Of a stretch of 64,000 nucleotides of DNA, positions 9,862 through 23,782 are shown one piece after another. The stretch comes from Burkholderiaceae bacterium (GTDB lineage: Bacteria > Pseudomonadota > Gammaproteobacteria > Burkholderiales > Burkholderiaceae_A). Below the pieces are notes generated by a model. The model was not told the DNA's origin, searched no databases, and saw nothing but the letters and a program-made list of their open reading frames with translations. The stretch is taken from assembly GCA_018882785.1 (NCBI GenBank), contig VERI01000005.1, positions 1 to 64,000 on the forward strand, read 5' to 3'. Every line of letters begins with the position of its first letter. The first letter of the stretch is position 1. Made by a program: the position numbers and the translations under genes.

Positions 9862-9948
9862 GCCCAGATGGCGGAATTGGTAGACGCACTAGGTTCAGGT
9901 CCTAGCGGTGGCAACACTGTGGAGGTTCGAGTCCTCTTCTGGGCACCA
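9862..9948 (+). tRNA. tRNA-Leu(CAG), CCA encoded
   Basis: GCCCAGATGGCGGAATTGGTAGACGCACTAGGTTCAGGTCCTAGCGGTGGCAACACTGTGGAGGTTCGAGTCCTCTTCTGGGCACCA; 7-bp acceptor stem pairs; anticodon loop TTCAGGT; class II variable arm. Confidence 0.96.
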
Positions 9949-9987
9949 TCCCCTCATTCCTTGTTCAGAAAAATTCAGTAGACCCAA

Positions 9988-12500
<2,513 letters not shown>

Positions 12501-12514
12501 GGGGATCCTGCCGC

Positions 12515-13423
12515 TTATTTGTTGTTGCTCGTGCCGCCGGATGGGCCCGGGCCACGGGCGCCCGATGATCGGAAGTATCGGAAAAAGTCGGACTGCGGAT
12601 CGGCAACGATCACGTCAGATTTGCTTTTGAAACTTTCACGATAGGCCTGCAGGCTGCGATAAAACGAGGCGAACTCCGGGTTTTGGCCAAATGCCGCTGC
12701 ATATAGCGAGGTGGACCGGGCATCGCCATCTCCCATGATGCTCTGGGCCTTGCGATAGGACTGGGCAAGCAACACCTCGCGCTGACGGTCTGCATTGGCA
12801 CGGATCTTTTCCGATTCAGCTGCGCCCGATGAGCGGCGCTCATTGGCGATGGCCTTACGCTCGGATTCCATGCGGCGAAATACCGAGTCACGAATCTCAT
12901 CGGCAAGATCTACCCGCTTAATCCGCACATCCACGACCTCGACGCCAAGACGCTGCGCATCAGCGTTCACGCGCTCACGGATACCCTTCATGACCTGCTC
13001 GCGCGAGGCAGAGATGACTTCATTGACAGTACGCTTGGCGATTTCATTATTCAGCGCGTCACGCAGACTGCGCGAAATCCGATCGGCAGCACCGGCAGGA
13101 CGTCCGGCCACCGATACCCAGTACTCGCGCGGATCAATCACACGCCATTTCACATAGGTATCGACTAAAACGTTTTGCTTTTCGCTGGTGATAAAGCGAT
13201 CGATCTCTGGCGTGTCGATGGTCAGGATGCGCTTTTCCACATAGACCACGTTTTGAAACGGCGGCGGTAGTTTCACGTACAGGCCGGGTTTACTCACGAC
13301 TTCTTTGATCTCACCGAGGGCAAACACAATCGCGTATTGACGTTGATCGACAACGTAAATACATGAACCGGCTAACAGCACGGCAATGATCAATGCGGTG
13401 ACCGCAGTAAATAGCTTATTCAT
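12515..13423 (-). CDS. hflC: Protease modulator HflC
   Basis: VVDQRQYAIVFALGEIKEVVSKPGLYVKLPPPFQNVVYVEKRILTIDTPE; prohibitin/SPFH family. Confidence 0.95.
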   Translation of the reverse strand: MNKLFTAVTALIIAVLLAGSCIYVVDQRQYAIVFALGEIKEVVSKPGLYVKLPPPFQNVVYVEKRILTIDTPEIDRFITSEKQNVLVDTYVKWRVIDPREYWVSVAGRPAGAADRISRSLRDALNNEIAKRTVNEVISASREQVMKGIRERVNADAQRLGVEVVDVRIKRVDLADEIRDSVFRRMESERKAIANERRSSGAAESEKIRANADRQREVLLAQSYRKAQSIMGDGDARSTSLYAAAFGQNPEFASFYRSLQAYRESFKSKSDVIVADPQSDFFRYFRSSGARGPGPSGGTSNNK

Positions 13424-14892
13424 CAGCGGGCCTCCCGAAGACGGTCACGCAGGCTCGGGCCAGGACTCGGCACGGCAGGCTGCTGCGGGGCTTCTGATGC
13501 GGCGGCCGGTGCCTGTGCAGGAGCCGGGCTCGAAGGCTGCGCAGCCGCTGCCGAGGTGGACGGCTGGCCCATGACGCCCGCGGCCGACTGCTGCATCAGC
13601 CGATCAAGGGGCAGATACAGCAGATTGCTATTCGATTTTGAATCCACCATGACCTTACTGACATTGGTAAAGACCTGTTGCATGGCCTCCAGGTACATCC
13701 GCTCACGCGTTACCGCTGGCGCCTTGTTGTACTCCACCACAATCTTTCGGAACCGATCAGCATCACCGGTGGCCGTTGCGATCACACGCTCGCGATAGGC
13801 CTCGGCCTCTTGGATGAGCCGCTCGGCAGAACCACGGGCACGCGGAATCACGTCATTGGCATAGGCCTGGCCTTCGTTTTTCAGACGCTCTGCATCCTGG
13901 CCCGCTTTAATCGCATCACTAAATGCCGCCTGTACCTCTTCAGGAGGCTGCGCATTTTGAATCGTGACATCCACAATTGAAAGGCCAGAGCCGTAGCGAT
14001 CGGCAATCGCCTGAATCGCGCCCAAGGCCTCACGGGCAATGCCTTCTTTGTTTTCGTAAAGCACGGTATCGCTTAGGCTGCGTCCCACAATCTCACGCAT
14101 CACGGTCTCTGCTGCCTGGGCCACAATGTCATCGGTTGCAACGTTGTTAAACAGGTAGTCCTTGGCGTTGCCGATTCGGTACTGCACGGCGAACTGCAGA
14201 TCCACCATGTTTTCATCTTTCGTGAGCATCAGCGAGTCACGGCTGCGCGACGCTGCTCCGCCGCCCCGCACACCCACGGTAATCTGTCGGATCTGCGACA
14301 GGTTGACGATCTCGTGTGACTCAAAGGGATACGGCAGCCGCCATTGAAAACCAGCCGAGGTGGTGGTGCGGAATTCGCCAAAGCGCAGCACGATCGATGA
14401 CTGGCCCTCTTGGACGATATAAAAACCCGTTGCAAGCCAGAGCAGCACACCTGCTAAGGCAACAAATCCAAACGCCGGACCGGTCTTGATCGAAGGCCCC
14501 TTAAAGCCGCCACCACCCGAACCGCCACGGCCGCCACCGGAACCACCAAAACCGCCGCCCTGACGGCCCTTGCCGCCAAACATGCCACTGAGTCGACGAT
14601 TGAAATCGCGCCAGACCTCATCGAGATCAGGCGGCTCATCGCCACCGCGTGGGCGGCCGTTGTCGGGCCGACCCTGGCCACGCTGGCCACCGTTATCGGG
14701 GGGATCCTGCCTTGGGGGATCCTGCCTTGGGGGCTCCCGATCCGGCTCTGAAGCACTGGGCTTTTGATCGGAATTAGAAGACTGGCCGGAGCCGCTCTGC
14801 CCGGAGCCCGATGGGCTCGAGCCGGACTGGCCCCAGCGGGGATCCCCGAGGGAAAAAAGTCGCCGAAATACTGACTCGCCAAAACGCCGCAT
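13423..14892 (-). CDS. hflK: FtsH protease activity modulator HflK
   Basis: YIVQEGQSSIVLRFGEFRTTTSAGFQWRLPYPFESHEIVNLSQIRQITVG; Gly/Pro-rich N-terminus. Confidence 0.95.
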   Translation of the reverse strand: MRRFGESVFRRLFSLGDPRWGQSGSSPSGSGQSGSGQSSNSDQKPSASEPDREPPRQDPPRQDPPDNGGQRGQGRPDNGRPRGGDEPPDLDEVWRDFNRRLSGMFGGKGRQGGGFGGSGGGRGGSGGGGFKGPSIKTGPAFGFVALAGVLLWLATGFYIVQEGQSSIVLRFGEFRTTTSAGFQWRLPYPFESHEIVNLSQIRQITVGVRGGGAASRSRDSLMLTKDENMVDLQFAVQYRIGNAKDYLFNNVATDDIVAQAAETVMREIVGRSLSDTVLYENKEGIAREALGAIQAIADRYGSGLSIVDVTIQNAQPPEEVQAAFSDAIKAGQDAERLKNEGQAYANDVIPRARGSAERLIQEAEAYRERVIATATGDADRFRKIVVEYNKAPAVTRERMYLEAMQQVFTNVSKVMVDSKSNSNLLYLPLDRLMQQSAAGVMGQPSTSAAAAQPSSPAPAQAPAAASEAPQQPAVPSPGPSLRDRLREAR

Positions 14893-14901
14893 CGTGAAGG
14901 A

Positions 14902-16026
14902 TTAGAGAAGGGATTGAACGGAGGGTTGCAAAGACCCTAGATTATCGCTGAGTGGACCAGGCCACGTCTCCGGACTAGGGAAAGCAGGTACATGGGATCG
15001 TACAGCCTCGCGCAAAGCCCCGAGACCTTCGCCGCTCACCGCACTTAGCCAGACCCGACGAATCCGGCCATCCGCATCAGGCTCAGAGCGGCTCGGCAGG
15101 CCCGCCAGGTCGATTTTATTCATGACCTCGATGCGCGGCACGGAACCAGCACCGACCTCCTGCAGGACCTGTTCAACCGCCTGCTGGTGCAGTTCCCGGT
15201 CTGGATCCGAGGCATCCATCACATGCAGCAGCAGATCCGCCTCGGCCGCCTCATTGAGGGTGGATTTAAATGCCTCGATCAGGCTGTGCGGTAGGTCTCG
15301 GATAAATCCAACGGTGTCGGATAACACCATGAACTCACCGGGCGCCAGGAATACCTTTCGGCTGGTTGTGTCCAAAGTCGCAAACAACTGGTCGGCGGCA
15401 TAAACCCCAGCATGTGTAAGCGCATTAAACAGTGTGGATTTACCCGCGTTGGTGTAGCCCACCAGCGAGACCGCAAATGCGCCCTGCCGATAGCGATGCC
15501 GCAGACGATTTTTCCGCTGCCGATCCACTGCAGAGAGTCGGGCCCGAAGCTGCTTGACGCGCTGGCCAATCAGCCGACGGTCTGTCTCCAGCTGCGTCTC
15601 ACCCGGACCACGCAGCCCGATACCCCCGCGCTGACGTTCCAGGTGTGTCCAGCCGCGCACCAGTCGCGCCGAGAGGTAATCCAACTGCGCCAGTTCAACC
15701 TGCAATTTGCCCTCGTGGCTTCTGGCCCGAAGCGCGAAAATATCCAGAATTAATGCCACCCGATCGATCACTCGGCGCCTCAAGATCTTGGTCAGATTAC
15801 GCTGCTGGCCGGGCGATAGGGCGTGATCAAAAATGACCAGATCGGCCTGGTGTGCTGCGCAGACCTGTGCGATTTCATCGGCCTTTCCGGAGCCCACGAA
15901 CAGCGCGGGATCTGGCCGATCGCGTCGGCCCGAGACCAGCCCAACCACCCGTGCTCCAGCAGAGACCGCCAACGCCTGCAGCTCTTCCATATCCGGCGGT
16001 GGCTCGCCGGTGATGGCCAAGGCCAC
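14902..16026 (-). CDS. hflX: GTPase HflX
   Basis: GGIGLRGPGETQLETDRRLIGQRVKQL...VSLVGYTNAGKSTLFNALTHAGVYAADQLFATLDTTSR. Confidence 0.96.
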   Translation of the reverse strand: MALAITGEPPPDMEELQALAVSAGARVVGLVSGRRDRPDPALFVGSGKADEIAQVCAAHQADLVIFDHALSPGQQRNLTKILRRRVIDRVALILDIFALRARSHEGKLQVELAQLDYLSARLVRGWTHLERQRGGIGLRGPGETQLETDRRLIGQRVKQLRARLSAVDRQRKNRLRHRYRQGAFAVSLVGYTNAGKSTLFNALTHAGVYAADQLFATLDTTSRKVFLAPGEFMVLSDTVGFIRDLPHSLIEAFKSTLNEAAEADLLLHVMDASDPDRELHQQAVEQVLQEVGAGSVPRIEVMNKIDLAGLPSRSEPDADGRIRRVWLSAVSGEGLGALREAVRSHVPAFPSPETWPGPLSDNLGSLQPSVQSLL

Positions 16027-16091
16027 TAGAACGGTTCGCGGCTGCCGAGAGAAGTCAACGTCTTGCGACGTTGAGACGGAACCGAGATCGC

Positions 16092-16331
16092 TCAGCTCGA
16101 CTCACCCTCTGCGGTGAAGTTCACTGCCCGCGCAGGCACGATCGTGGAAATGGCATGTTTGTACACCATCTGTGTCACGGTGTTCCTGAGCAGCAGGACA
16201 TATTGATCAAAGGATTCCACGTGACCTTGCAACTTAATACCGTTGACGAGGTACACGGATACGGGAACATGCTCCTTGCGAAGGAGATTTAGAAACGGGT
16301 CTTGTAACGCCTGCCCTTTGTTTTGTGACAT
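16092..16331 (-). CDS. hfq: RNA chaperone Hfq
   Basis: [68 protein letters not shown]. Confidence 0.98.
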   Translation of the reverse strand: MSQNKGQALQDPFLNLLRKEHVPVSVYLVNGIKLQGHVESFDQYVLLLRNTVTQMVYKHAISTIVPARAVNFTAEGESS

Positions 16332-16383
16332 GTTGTGAACTCCATCGGTAGAGCAATAACTATACCGATTTCAGGCACCGGAA

Positions 16384-17727
16384 TCACGCATCCGGCTTGT
16401 AGGGATTGGCCGAGGTTTTCCATTCAATGCGCAAGGGCGTTCCCTCCAGCTGGAAGACCTTGCGAAAGCGCGACTCCAAGTAGCGCTTGTACGCATCAGA
16501 TATATGCTCCAGGGCGTTGCCGTGCACCACGATGATCGGGGGGTTCTGGCCACCCTGGTGGGCATAGCGCAGCTTGGGCCGAAACCGGCCATGGCGTGGG
16601 GGCTGCTGATGCTCCACTGCCTCGCGCAGCACCCGGGTGATCTTGGGCGTGGAAAGCTTCAATGTCGCCGCCGCATAGGCAGCATCGACAGAGCGCATGA
16701 GCGCATCCACGCCCGAGCCCTTTAGTGCCGAGATGAAATGAAAACGCGCCCAGTACAAAAACTGCATTTTTCGCGACATCACCCGTTTGATCTCATCGCG
16801 GGCAATCACATCGAGTCCATCCCACTTGTTGACCGCGACCACAAGGGCACGGCCCGACTCCATGACAAAGCCGGCAATGTGGGCATCCTGATCGGAGACA
16901 TCGCCATGCGCATCCAGCATCAGTACGGCGACATTGCATGACTCAATCGCCTGAAGCGTTTTGATCACCGAGAACTTCTCAACGGCCTCAAACACCTTGC
17001 CACGTCGGCGCAAACCCGCGGTATCAATGAGCTGATAGCGGCGACCTCCACGCTCAAACGGAATCACAATCGCATCACGGGTGGTGCCTGGCATATCAAA
17101 TGCGATTACGCGCTCCTCGCCCACCAATGCATTGATCAGTGTCGACTTGCCTACGTTCGGACGGCCCACAATCGCTACCCGCAGCCCACGCTCGGCGACT
17201 TCCTGCTCCGAGGGCGGCGCGGACGGCTCGGGAAGATCTCCCAACACCTGCTCCATCAGCCCGCCAACGCCATCGCCATGGGCTGATGAAATCGCAACCG
17301 GATCACCCAGGCCCAATTCGTAGAATTCCGCAGTACGGCCCTCGCCGGTCAGACCTTCCAGTTTGTTCACTGCAAGGGTGACAGGCCGGCCAGACTTACG
17401 CAGCAGATCCGCAATCTGCAGATCCTGAGGTGCTAAGCCCGATCTGCCATCGACCACAAACACCACCGCATCGGACTCGGCAATCGCCTGACGGGTCTGC
17501 TTGGCCATCTCAAAGGTGATGCCCTCTTTGACCACCGGCTCAAAGCCTCCGGTATCAACGACGAGATAACCACGCGGACCCAGACGGCCTTCGCCGTAAT
17601 GACGGTCCCGAGTTAAACCGGGCAGGTCCGCAACCAGCGCATCGCGCGAGCGCGTCAGTCGATTAAAAAGTGTCGACTTTCCTACGTTGGGCCGTCCGAC
17701 CAGGGCGACCACAGGTTTGGCACTCAA
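16384..17727 (-). CDS. der: Ribosome biogenesis GTPase Der (EngA)
   Basis: Two G domains: [38 protein letters not shown] and [36 protein letters not shown]. Confidence 0.98.
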   Translation of the reverse strand: MSAKPVVALVGRPNVGKSTLFNRLTRSRDALVADLPGLTRDRHYGEGRLGPRGYLVVDTGGFEPVVKEGITFEMAKQTRQAIAESDAVVFVVDGRSGLAPQDLQIADLLRKSGRPVTLAVNKLEGLTGEGRTAEFYELGLGDPVAISSAHGDGVGGLMEQVLGDLPEPSAPPSEQEVAERGLRVAIVGRPNVGKSTLINALVGEERVIAFDMPGTTRDAIVIPFERGGRRYQLIDTAGLRRRGKVFEAVEKFSVIKTLQAIESCNVAVLMLDAHGDVSDQDAHIAGFVMESGRALVVAVNKWDGLDVIARDEIKRVMSRKMQFLYWARFHFISALKGSGVDALMRSVDAAYAAATLKLSTPKITRVLREAVEHQQPPRHGRFRPKLRYAHQGGQNPPIIVVHGNALEHISDAYKRYLESRFRKVFQLEGTPLRIEWKTSANPYKPDA

Positions 17728-17730
17728 CGC

Positions 17731-18927
17731 TCATCCTTCCGATCGGATCATGAGCAGCTGGCCACCCTGGGTCTGGATCAACAGGCCCGAACGCGTGGGA
17801 ATCATGGCGCCACTGGGCGCACCGCCATCCAGTGAGATCCGCGCAAGTGGCGCGCCATTCTCGCGGGCAAGCGCATGCAAGATGCCAAAGCTGTCGGCCA
17901 CCCAGACTGCCCTGCCCAGCGACACCGGATACTGCAATCCGCGCAGCTGATAGGCATCGATGGTCCAGGCGGTGACGCCGTCTTTTCGATTCAACGCATG
18001 AAATCGCGACTGGTCATCCGCAAAAAATACATATCGGCCATCTGCAGCAACTGTCGACATTGCAGCCAGCTCGCGGCCCCACAGGCGTCGGCCATTTTCT
18101 CCGGCAAGACAGACCACCGAGGTCTGATAGGCGGCCACACAGACATCGCCTGCATCCACTGCGGGCATGCCCAAGAGATCCACAATCCGTTCTACCTCGT
18201 TACTGCCACGCGGTGTTGCCACCTGAGACTCCCAGCGTACGGCCCCACTCACTGCGTCCAGCCACAGCAGTCGTCCGCCGGGCATGTTCACAATCACATC
18301 GCCTGGCCCAAGGACTGTGCTCGACGATTCCTCCGACGGGCGGGCCCGAACGCGCATGCCAGACTGGCCATGCAGCACCAGGGTAGGCAGATTGCGCTGA
18401 AGCACCCAGCGCCGATTGCCCGAGCCAAGATCAAAACCAGCAACGCGGTTATCCGCTAGACGCACCACCACGGTTGCGCCTGCAATGACGGGGGCCTCGA
18501 GCACCACACCGCCAGCAGAGAAACGCCGTTCGACTTTACCTTCGGCAGAGATGATGACGAGCTCATTTTTGTCATTCACCACCGCCGTCATACCCTCAGC
18601 ACTTCCAGCGCCCACTGCGACGCCTGCCATCAGCACGCCACCGGTCTGGGCCTGCCAGATCAGCTTGCCGTCGGCGAGATTAAATTTCGAAACCGTGCCC
18701 GATGAAGACGCGACATACACCGCATCTCCACTCACTGCCGGCGCAAACTGGCCCACGCCAGCCATTGACTTGGCCGGCCGGCCTGAATCGACCTTCCAGG
18801 CGACGGAGGCCTTCAGCGTGGGGGTGAAGTCCTTGAGCGATGCTGGCTTGGGCTTTGGCGCGCTTGAGCAGCCCGCAACGAGCAGCACAGCGCCCAGCAC
18901 GGCGATAAGGGGCCTGGCCATGATCAT
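17731..18927 (-). CDS. bamB: Outer membrane protein assembly factor BamB
   Basis: Lipobox (LLVAGCSS), PQQ/WD-like repeats (GDAVYVASSSGTVSKFNLADGKLIWQ), next to der. Confidence 0.94.
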   Translation of the reverse strand: MIMARPLIAVLGAVLLVAGCSSAPKPKPASLKDFTPTLKASVAWKVDSGRPAKSMAGVGQFAPAVSGDAVYVASSSGTVSKFNLADGKLIWQAQTGGVLMAGVAVGAGSAEGMTAVVNDKNELVIISAEGKVERRFSAGGVVLEAPVIAGATVVVRLADNRVAGFDLGSGNRRWVLQRNLPTLVLHGQSGMRVRARPSEESSSTVLGPGDVIVNMPGGRLLWLDAVSGAVRWESQVATPRGSNEVERIVDLLGMPAVDAGDVCVAAYQTSVVCLAGENGRRLWGRELAAMSTVAADGRYVFFADDQSRFHALNRKDGVTAWTIDAYQLRGLQYPVSLGRAVWVADSFGILHALARENGAPLARISLDGGAPSGAMIPTRSGLLIQTQGGQLLMIRSEG

Positions 18928-19568
18928 GACTTGGCAGCTCCAAATGCATCAAGGGTCTGCAGCTTGCGCAGAATCAACTCTCGCGACGGTGATCCCGCAG
19001 GAAGGCCATCCGCTGCAGACTTCCATGCACTGCGGGCCTCTTCTTTGTTGCCCAGGGCCGCATGCACATCGCCCTTGCGGTCATTGACCAGGGCATCAAA
19101 CTCTTTTGGTGCCTTGCCGTTGAGCACATCAAGCGCACCCTTGGCATTATTTTCATCAAGCAGAACACCCGCAAGACGAATGCGCGCCATCCATGCGAAT
19201 TCAGTTGCCCCGTGGTCAATCACCTGCTGTAAAGCCTGGCGGGCCTCGGCCAGTTCACCCGCCACAGCAAAGGCCTTGGCCATCTGCAGGCCACCAAGAG
19301 CAGCCTGTGTCGAGGAACGATAATCGGCAGCAAGTGCCTTGTAAGCGGCACGGGCCTTATCGAGGCTTTGCTCGGCAAGCGCCGCCTCCATCGCGGTGAG
19401 CGCCTCACTGGCATTGACGGCCTGACGGTTCTGCCACCAGTTCCAGCCATTAAAGCTTGTTGCACCAATTAAAGCCAAGGCAATAAGCGGAACAATCCAC
19501 TTCTTGTTCTCGCTCCAGAATCCTTTGATGGCGTCTAGCTGTTCTTGCTGCTCAAGATCCTCACGCAT
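18924..19568 (-). CDS. YfgM-like TPR/ancillary translocon protein
   Basis: LEQQEQLDAIKGFWSENKKWIVPLIALALIGATSFNGWNWWQNRQAVNASEALTAM; between hisS and bamB. Confidence 0.88.
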   Translation of the reverse strand: MREDLEQQEQLDAIKGFWSENKKWIVPLIALALIGATSFNGWNWWQNRQAVNASEALTAMEAALAEQSLDKARAAYKALAADYRSSTQAALGGLQMAKAFAVAGELAEARQALQQVIDHGATEFAWMARIRLAGVLLDENNAKGALDVLNGKAPKEFDALVNDRKGDVHAALGNKEEARSAWKSAADGLPAGSPSRELILRKLQTLDAFGAAKS

Positions 19569-19587
19569 GGCCCGCTTATCCTTTTCC

Positions 19588-20886
19588 TTAAACTAACTTC
19601 AATAGCCCACGAATGACCGCAGGTGCATCCGAGATTGGCACGCGATCCTGTTGCACTAGCCCGCCCTCTGCACGCAGCGGCTTTACCGTGACGACATTCT
19701 GGGCCCGCTCATCTTCGCCCATCAGTACAGCGCAGCAGGCGCCACTCTGATCAGCTTTTTTCATTTGTGACTTCAGACTGGCCTCGCCACAGTGCATCTG
19801 CACACGCAGCCCTGCATCCCGGCACTGCTCTGAAAAGGCCACGGCCGCCGCCATTGAACCACTGCCCCAATGCACCAGATACACATCAAGTCCAGCCGCA
19901 AGCGCAGGAGGGGCGACTTCTTCTAGTAACGCAACCAGTCGCTCGACACCGATTGCAAACCCGCACGCCGGCGCAGGCGAACCACCCATCTGCTCAATCA
20001 GACTGTCGTAGCGGCCACCGCCACAGACCGTGCCCTGGGCACCGAGCCGATCGGTAATCCACTCAAACACGGTGAGATTGTAGTAATCCAGGCCGCGGAC
20101 CAGCCGAGGATTGACGCTATAGCCCACACCATGACGGTCAAGGGTGTCCCGTACGCCCGCCAGATGGGCCCGAGAGGCATCGCCCAGAAAATCCTGCAGC
20201 AACGGCGCAGAATCAATTACTGCACGCATGGCGGGATTTTTTGAATCCAGAATCCGCAGGGGATTGGAATGCAGCCGCCGCTGGGCATCGGCATCCAACA
20301 CAGACGCATGAGACTGGAAGTGCTCAATTAATGCGCGGCGATGGGCCTGCCGTTCATCAAGCGCACCCAGCGAATTGATCTCCAGTCGTGGCGCATGGTC
20401 ACCGGTGAGTCCCAAGGACTTCCAGAGTCGATCAATCATCAGCAGCTGCTCCGCATCGACATCCGGGCCTGGCATGCCAAGCGCCTCGATTCCAAACTGA
20501 TGAAATTGCCGATAGCGGCCACGCTGCGGGCGCTCATGACGAAACATCGGCCCGACATACCAGAGTCGTTTGGGCCCGTCATATAAAAGATTGTGCTCAA
20601 TGACCGAACGCACCACGGCCGCCGTATTTTCAGGGCGCAGCGTTAACTGCTCGCCGTTAAGTGCATCGGTGAAGGTGTACATCTCCTTCTCAACGATATC
20701 GGTGACCTCGCCGATACCGCGCACAAAGAGCGCCGTCGGCTCAAGAATTGGTGTGCGAATCGCCCGATAGCCATACTGACGAAACACCTCGGCGACCTGC
20801 GACTCCACCCACTCCCACAGCCCAGACTGCTCGGGCAGAAGATCGTTCATGCCCTTTACGCCAACAATTTTCTGCACAGCCGCCAT
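19588..20886 (-). CDS. hisS: Histidyl-tRNA synthetase
   Basis: [49 protein letters not shown]...[15 protein letters not shown]. Confidence 0.97.
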   Translation of the reverse strand: MAAVQKIVGVKGMNDLLPEQSGLWEWVESQVAEVFRQYGYRAIRTPILEPTALFVRGIGEVTDIVEKEMYTFTDALNGEQLTLRPENTAAVVRSVIEHNLLYDGPKRLWYVGPMFRHERPQRGRYRQFHQFGIEALGMPGPDVDAEQLLMIDRLWKSLGLTGDHAPRLEINSLGALDERQAHRRALIEHFQSHASVLDADAQRRLHSNPLRILDSKNPAMRAVIDSAPLLQDFLGDASRAHLAGVRDTLDRHGVGYSVNPRLVRGLDYYNLTVFEWITDRLGAQGTVCGGGRYDSLIEQMGGSPAPACGFAIGVERLVALLEEVAPPALAAGLDVYLVHWGSGSMAAAVAFSEQCRDAGLRVQMHCGEASLKSQMKKADQSGACCAVLMGEDERAQNVVTVKPLRAEGGLVQQDRVPISDAPAVIRGLLKLV

Positions 20887-20890
20887 GAAT

Positions 20891-22186
20891 TTAAGCCGCC
20901 CCACCGAAACGTTTTTGCACGTACTGCGCAACGATTTCCTGAAATTCCTCGGCGATGCGATCACCCTTGAGCGTCACGCTGCGCTCGCCATCCACAAACA
21001 CGGGCGCTACCGGCTGCTCCCCGGTGCCCGGCAGGCTAATACCGATATCCGCATGCTTACTCTCACCCGGCCCATTGACCACACAGCCCATCACCGCCAC
21101 GGTGATGTTCTCCACACCAGGGTAGGCACGCTTCCAATCCACCATCTGATCACGCAGATAGCCTTGGATCTTTGCCGCGAGCTCTTGGAAAAAAGTTGAT
21201 GTCGTGCGGCCACAGCCCGGACAGGCCACCACCATCGGCGCAAATGCCCGCAGCCCCATCGACTGAAGAATCTCCTGGGCCACAATGACCTCGTTGCGAC
21301 GATCACCGTTGGGCTCTGGCGTCAACGACACACGGATCGTGTCGCCGATACCCTGCTGCAGAAGAACCGACATGGCCGCAGTCGAGGCGACAATGCCCTT
21401 GCTGCCCATACCCGCCTCGGTCAGGCCGAGATGCAACGGATAGTCACAGCGCTGAGAGAGCGATTGATAGACAGAGATTAAGTCTTGAACGCTGCTGACC
21501 TTTGCCGATAACGTAATGCGATCGCCCGCAAGTCCCCAGCGCTCTGCCTGCTGCGCACTTTCAATGGCCGATGTCACCAGGGCCTCGCGCATCACGGCCT
21601 GCGCATCCCAGGGCTCTGCACGCTGGGCGTTTTCATCCATCAGCCTGGCCAGCAGTTCCTGGTCCAGACTGCCCCAGTTCACGCCAATGCGCACCGGTTT
21701 GTCATATTTACACGCGGCTTCAATCATGGCCCCGAACTGATGGTCGCGTTTTGCACCCCGTCCCACGTTGCCCGGATTGATCCGGTACTTTGACAGCGCC
21801 TGAGCACAGTCGGGGTACTCAGAGAGCAGCTTGTGGCCATTGAAATGAAAGTCGCCAATCAACGGGACCGCGCAGTTCATGCGATCCAATTGATTGCGAA
21901 TGGACGCCACCTCGCGCGCTGCCTCGGGCGAATTTACGGTAATGCGTACAAGTTCGGATCCCGCCTGGGCCAGCCCTTGCACCTGAATCGCTGTCGCAAT
22001 CGCATCTGCCGTATCGGTGTTGGTCATCGACTGCACCACAATCGGCGCATCACCGCCCACCGTCACGGTATTCGAGCCCCAGCGGATGTTCATGGCGCGG
22101 GTCTTTCTGCGCGCCGATGGGCCGCAGGACTGAGGAACCACCGGCGCGGTGGTGCACGGTGGCGTCAGGGGGTCGTTGGTGTTCAT
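20891..22186 (-). CDS. ispG: 4-hydroxy-3-methylbut-2-en-1-yl diphosphate synthase IspG
   Basis: [35 protein letters not shown]...[16 protein letters not shown]...[23 protein letters not shown]. Confidence 0.97.
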   Translation of the reverse strand: MNTNDPLTPPCTTAPVVPQSCGPSARRKTRAMNIRWGSNTVTVGGDAPIVVQSMTNTDTADAIATAIQVQGLAQAGSELVRITVNSPEAAREVASIRNQLDRMNCAVPLIGDFHFNGHKLLSEYPDCAQALSKYRINPGNVGRGAKRDHQFGAMIEAACKYDKPVRIGVNWGSLDQELLARLMDENAQRAEPWDAQAVMREALVTSAIESAQQAERWGLAGDRITLSAKVSSVQDLISVYQSLSQRCDYPLHLGLTEAGMGSKGIVASTAAMSVLLQQGIGDTIRVSLTPEPNGDRRNEVIVAQEILQSMGLRAFAPMVVACPGCGRTTSTFFQELAAKIQGYLRDQMVDWKRAYPGVENITVAVMGCVVNGPGESKHADIGISLPGTGEQPVAPVFVDGERSVTLKGDRIAEEFQEIVAQYVQKRFGGAA

Positions 22187-23235
22187 TTCGTTCTTAGCGT
22201 AATCCGAGTGCGATCCTGAATGTCGCCGGCCAGCTGGCCGCAGGCGGCATCAATATCATCGCCGCGGGTTTTACGAATCGTGGTCACATAGCCCTCTTGG
22301 GTCAAAAAGTCTGCAAAGGCACGCTGACGCGGCCACGAAGACTTGCGATAACCGGAATTGGGAAATGGATTAAACGGAATCAGATTGAACTTGCACGAGA
22401 TCTCCTCTGCGCGCACCAGCTTCACCAGCTGCCGCGCATGATCCAGAGAATCGTTCACGCCATCTAACATGACGTATTCGAACGTTATGAAATCCCGCGG
22501 CGCAGCGCCCAGATAGTTACGAATCGAGGCCATCAATACTTTTAGCGGATATTTTTTATTCAGGGGCACCAGAACATCCCTGAGCGCATCCGTCGGCGCA
22601 TGCAATGACACTGCCAGCGCCACCGGACAGTCACGGGCCAGACGGTCCATCATCGGCACCACGCCGGATGTAGATACGGTCACCCGACGACGCGACAGGC
22701 CATAGGCATCATCGTGCAGCATCAGCTGCAAAGCGGGCACAAGCTGGTCGTAATTAAGCAGGGGCTCGCCCATGCCCATCATCACCACATTGGTTACCGG
22801 CTGCGCCAACTCATGGCGTGCCCACCAGAGCTGCCCAACGATCTCTGCGGTTGTGAGGTTGCGATTAAAGCCCTGACGTCCAGTCGAGCAGAACGGGCAG
22901 GCCACCGTGCATCCCGCCTGGGACGAGACACAGAGCGTGCCGCGATCCACCTCAGGAATAAAAACGGTCTCAATGGCATTGCCCTGGCCCATGTCGAATA
23001 GCCATTTTCGGGTGCCATCGGCCGAGACATGGTCCTGAAGTACCGCGGGAGGCGCCACCTCGGCATCTTGCTCAAGCCCAGCCCGAAACTCCCGAGCCAG
23101 ATCGGTCATCTCCGCAAAATCCTTGGTGCCGCGCTGATGGACCCACTTCAGCAGCTGGCGGGCGCGAAACGGCTTTTCCCCCCGAGCCACGCACCAGTCG
23201 GTGAGACCTTGGGGGGAGCAGCCCAGAAGATTCAC
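22183..23235 (-). CDS. rlmN: Dual-specificity RNA methyltransferase RlmN
   Basis: [34 protein letters not shown] radical SAM CxxxCxx[21 protein letters not shown]. Confidence 0.97.
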   Translation of the reverse strand: MNLLGCSPQGLTDWCVARGEKPFRARQLLKWVHQRGTKDFAEMTDLAREFRAGLEQDAEVAPPAVLQDHVSADGTRKWLFDMGQGNAIETVFIPEVDRGTLCVSSQAGCTVACPFCSTGRQGFNRNLTTAEIVGQLWWARHELAQPVTNVVMMGMGEPLLNYDQLVPALQLMLHDDAYGLSRRRVTVSTSGVVPMMDRLARDCPVALAVSLHAPTDALRDVLVPLNKKYPLKVLMASIRNYLGAAPRDFITFEYVMLDGVNDSLDHARQLVKLVRAEEISCKFNLIPFNPFPNSGYRKSSWPRQRAFADFLTQEGYVTTIRKTRGDDIDAACGQLAGDIQDRTRITLRTK

Positions 23236-23661
23236 TTATCTGCTGTAAACAGACATCGCCGGGAAGAAGAAGGCGACTTCCTGGCGTGCGGTCTCCGGCG
23301 CATCGGAGCCATGAACTGCATTGGCATCGATGCTGTCGGCGAAATCAGCTCGAATGGTGCCGGGAGCTGCCTTCTTCGGATCGGTAGCACCCATCAGCTC
23401 ACGATTCTTGGCAATCGCGTTCTCACCCTCCAGAACCTGCACCATGACAGGACCGGAGATCATGAAATCCACAAGATCTTTAAAGAAGGGACGCTCGCGG
23501 TGAACGCCATAAAACGCCTCAGCTTCAGCGCGGGACAGATGGATCAGCTTGGCCGCAGCGATCTTGAGCCCGCCTTGCTCGAACCGGGAATAGATCTGAC
23601 CGATGACGTTCTTTGCGACGGCGTCGGGCTTGATAATGGAGAGGGTGCGTTCAATGGCCAT
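23236..23661 (-). CDS. ndk: Nucleoside diphosphate kinase
   Basis: [51 protein letters not shown]. Confidence 0.98.
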   Translation of the reverse strand: MAIERTLSIIKPDAVAKNVIGQIYSRFEQGGLKIAAAKLIHLSRAEAEAFYGVHRERPFFKDLVDFMISGPVMVQVLEGENAIAKNRELMGATDPKKAAPGTIRADFADSIDANAVHGSDAPETARQEVAFFFPAMSVYSR

Positions 23662-23782
23662 GTTGTATTAATCCGAAAATATGTCTGGTCGTGAAAAGGG
23701 TTATTGGGCCGCGGCTACACGCCGCCCGGGGGAAGGAACCTTTCCCCACTTGAATTGTCAACTAAACCTGCGATTATACGTG

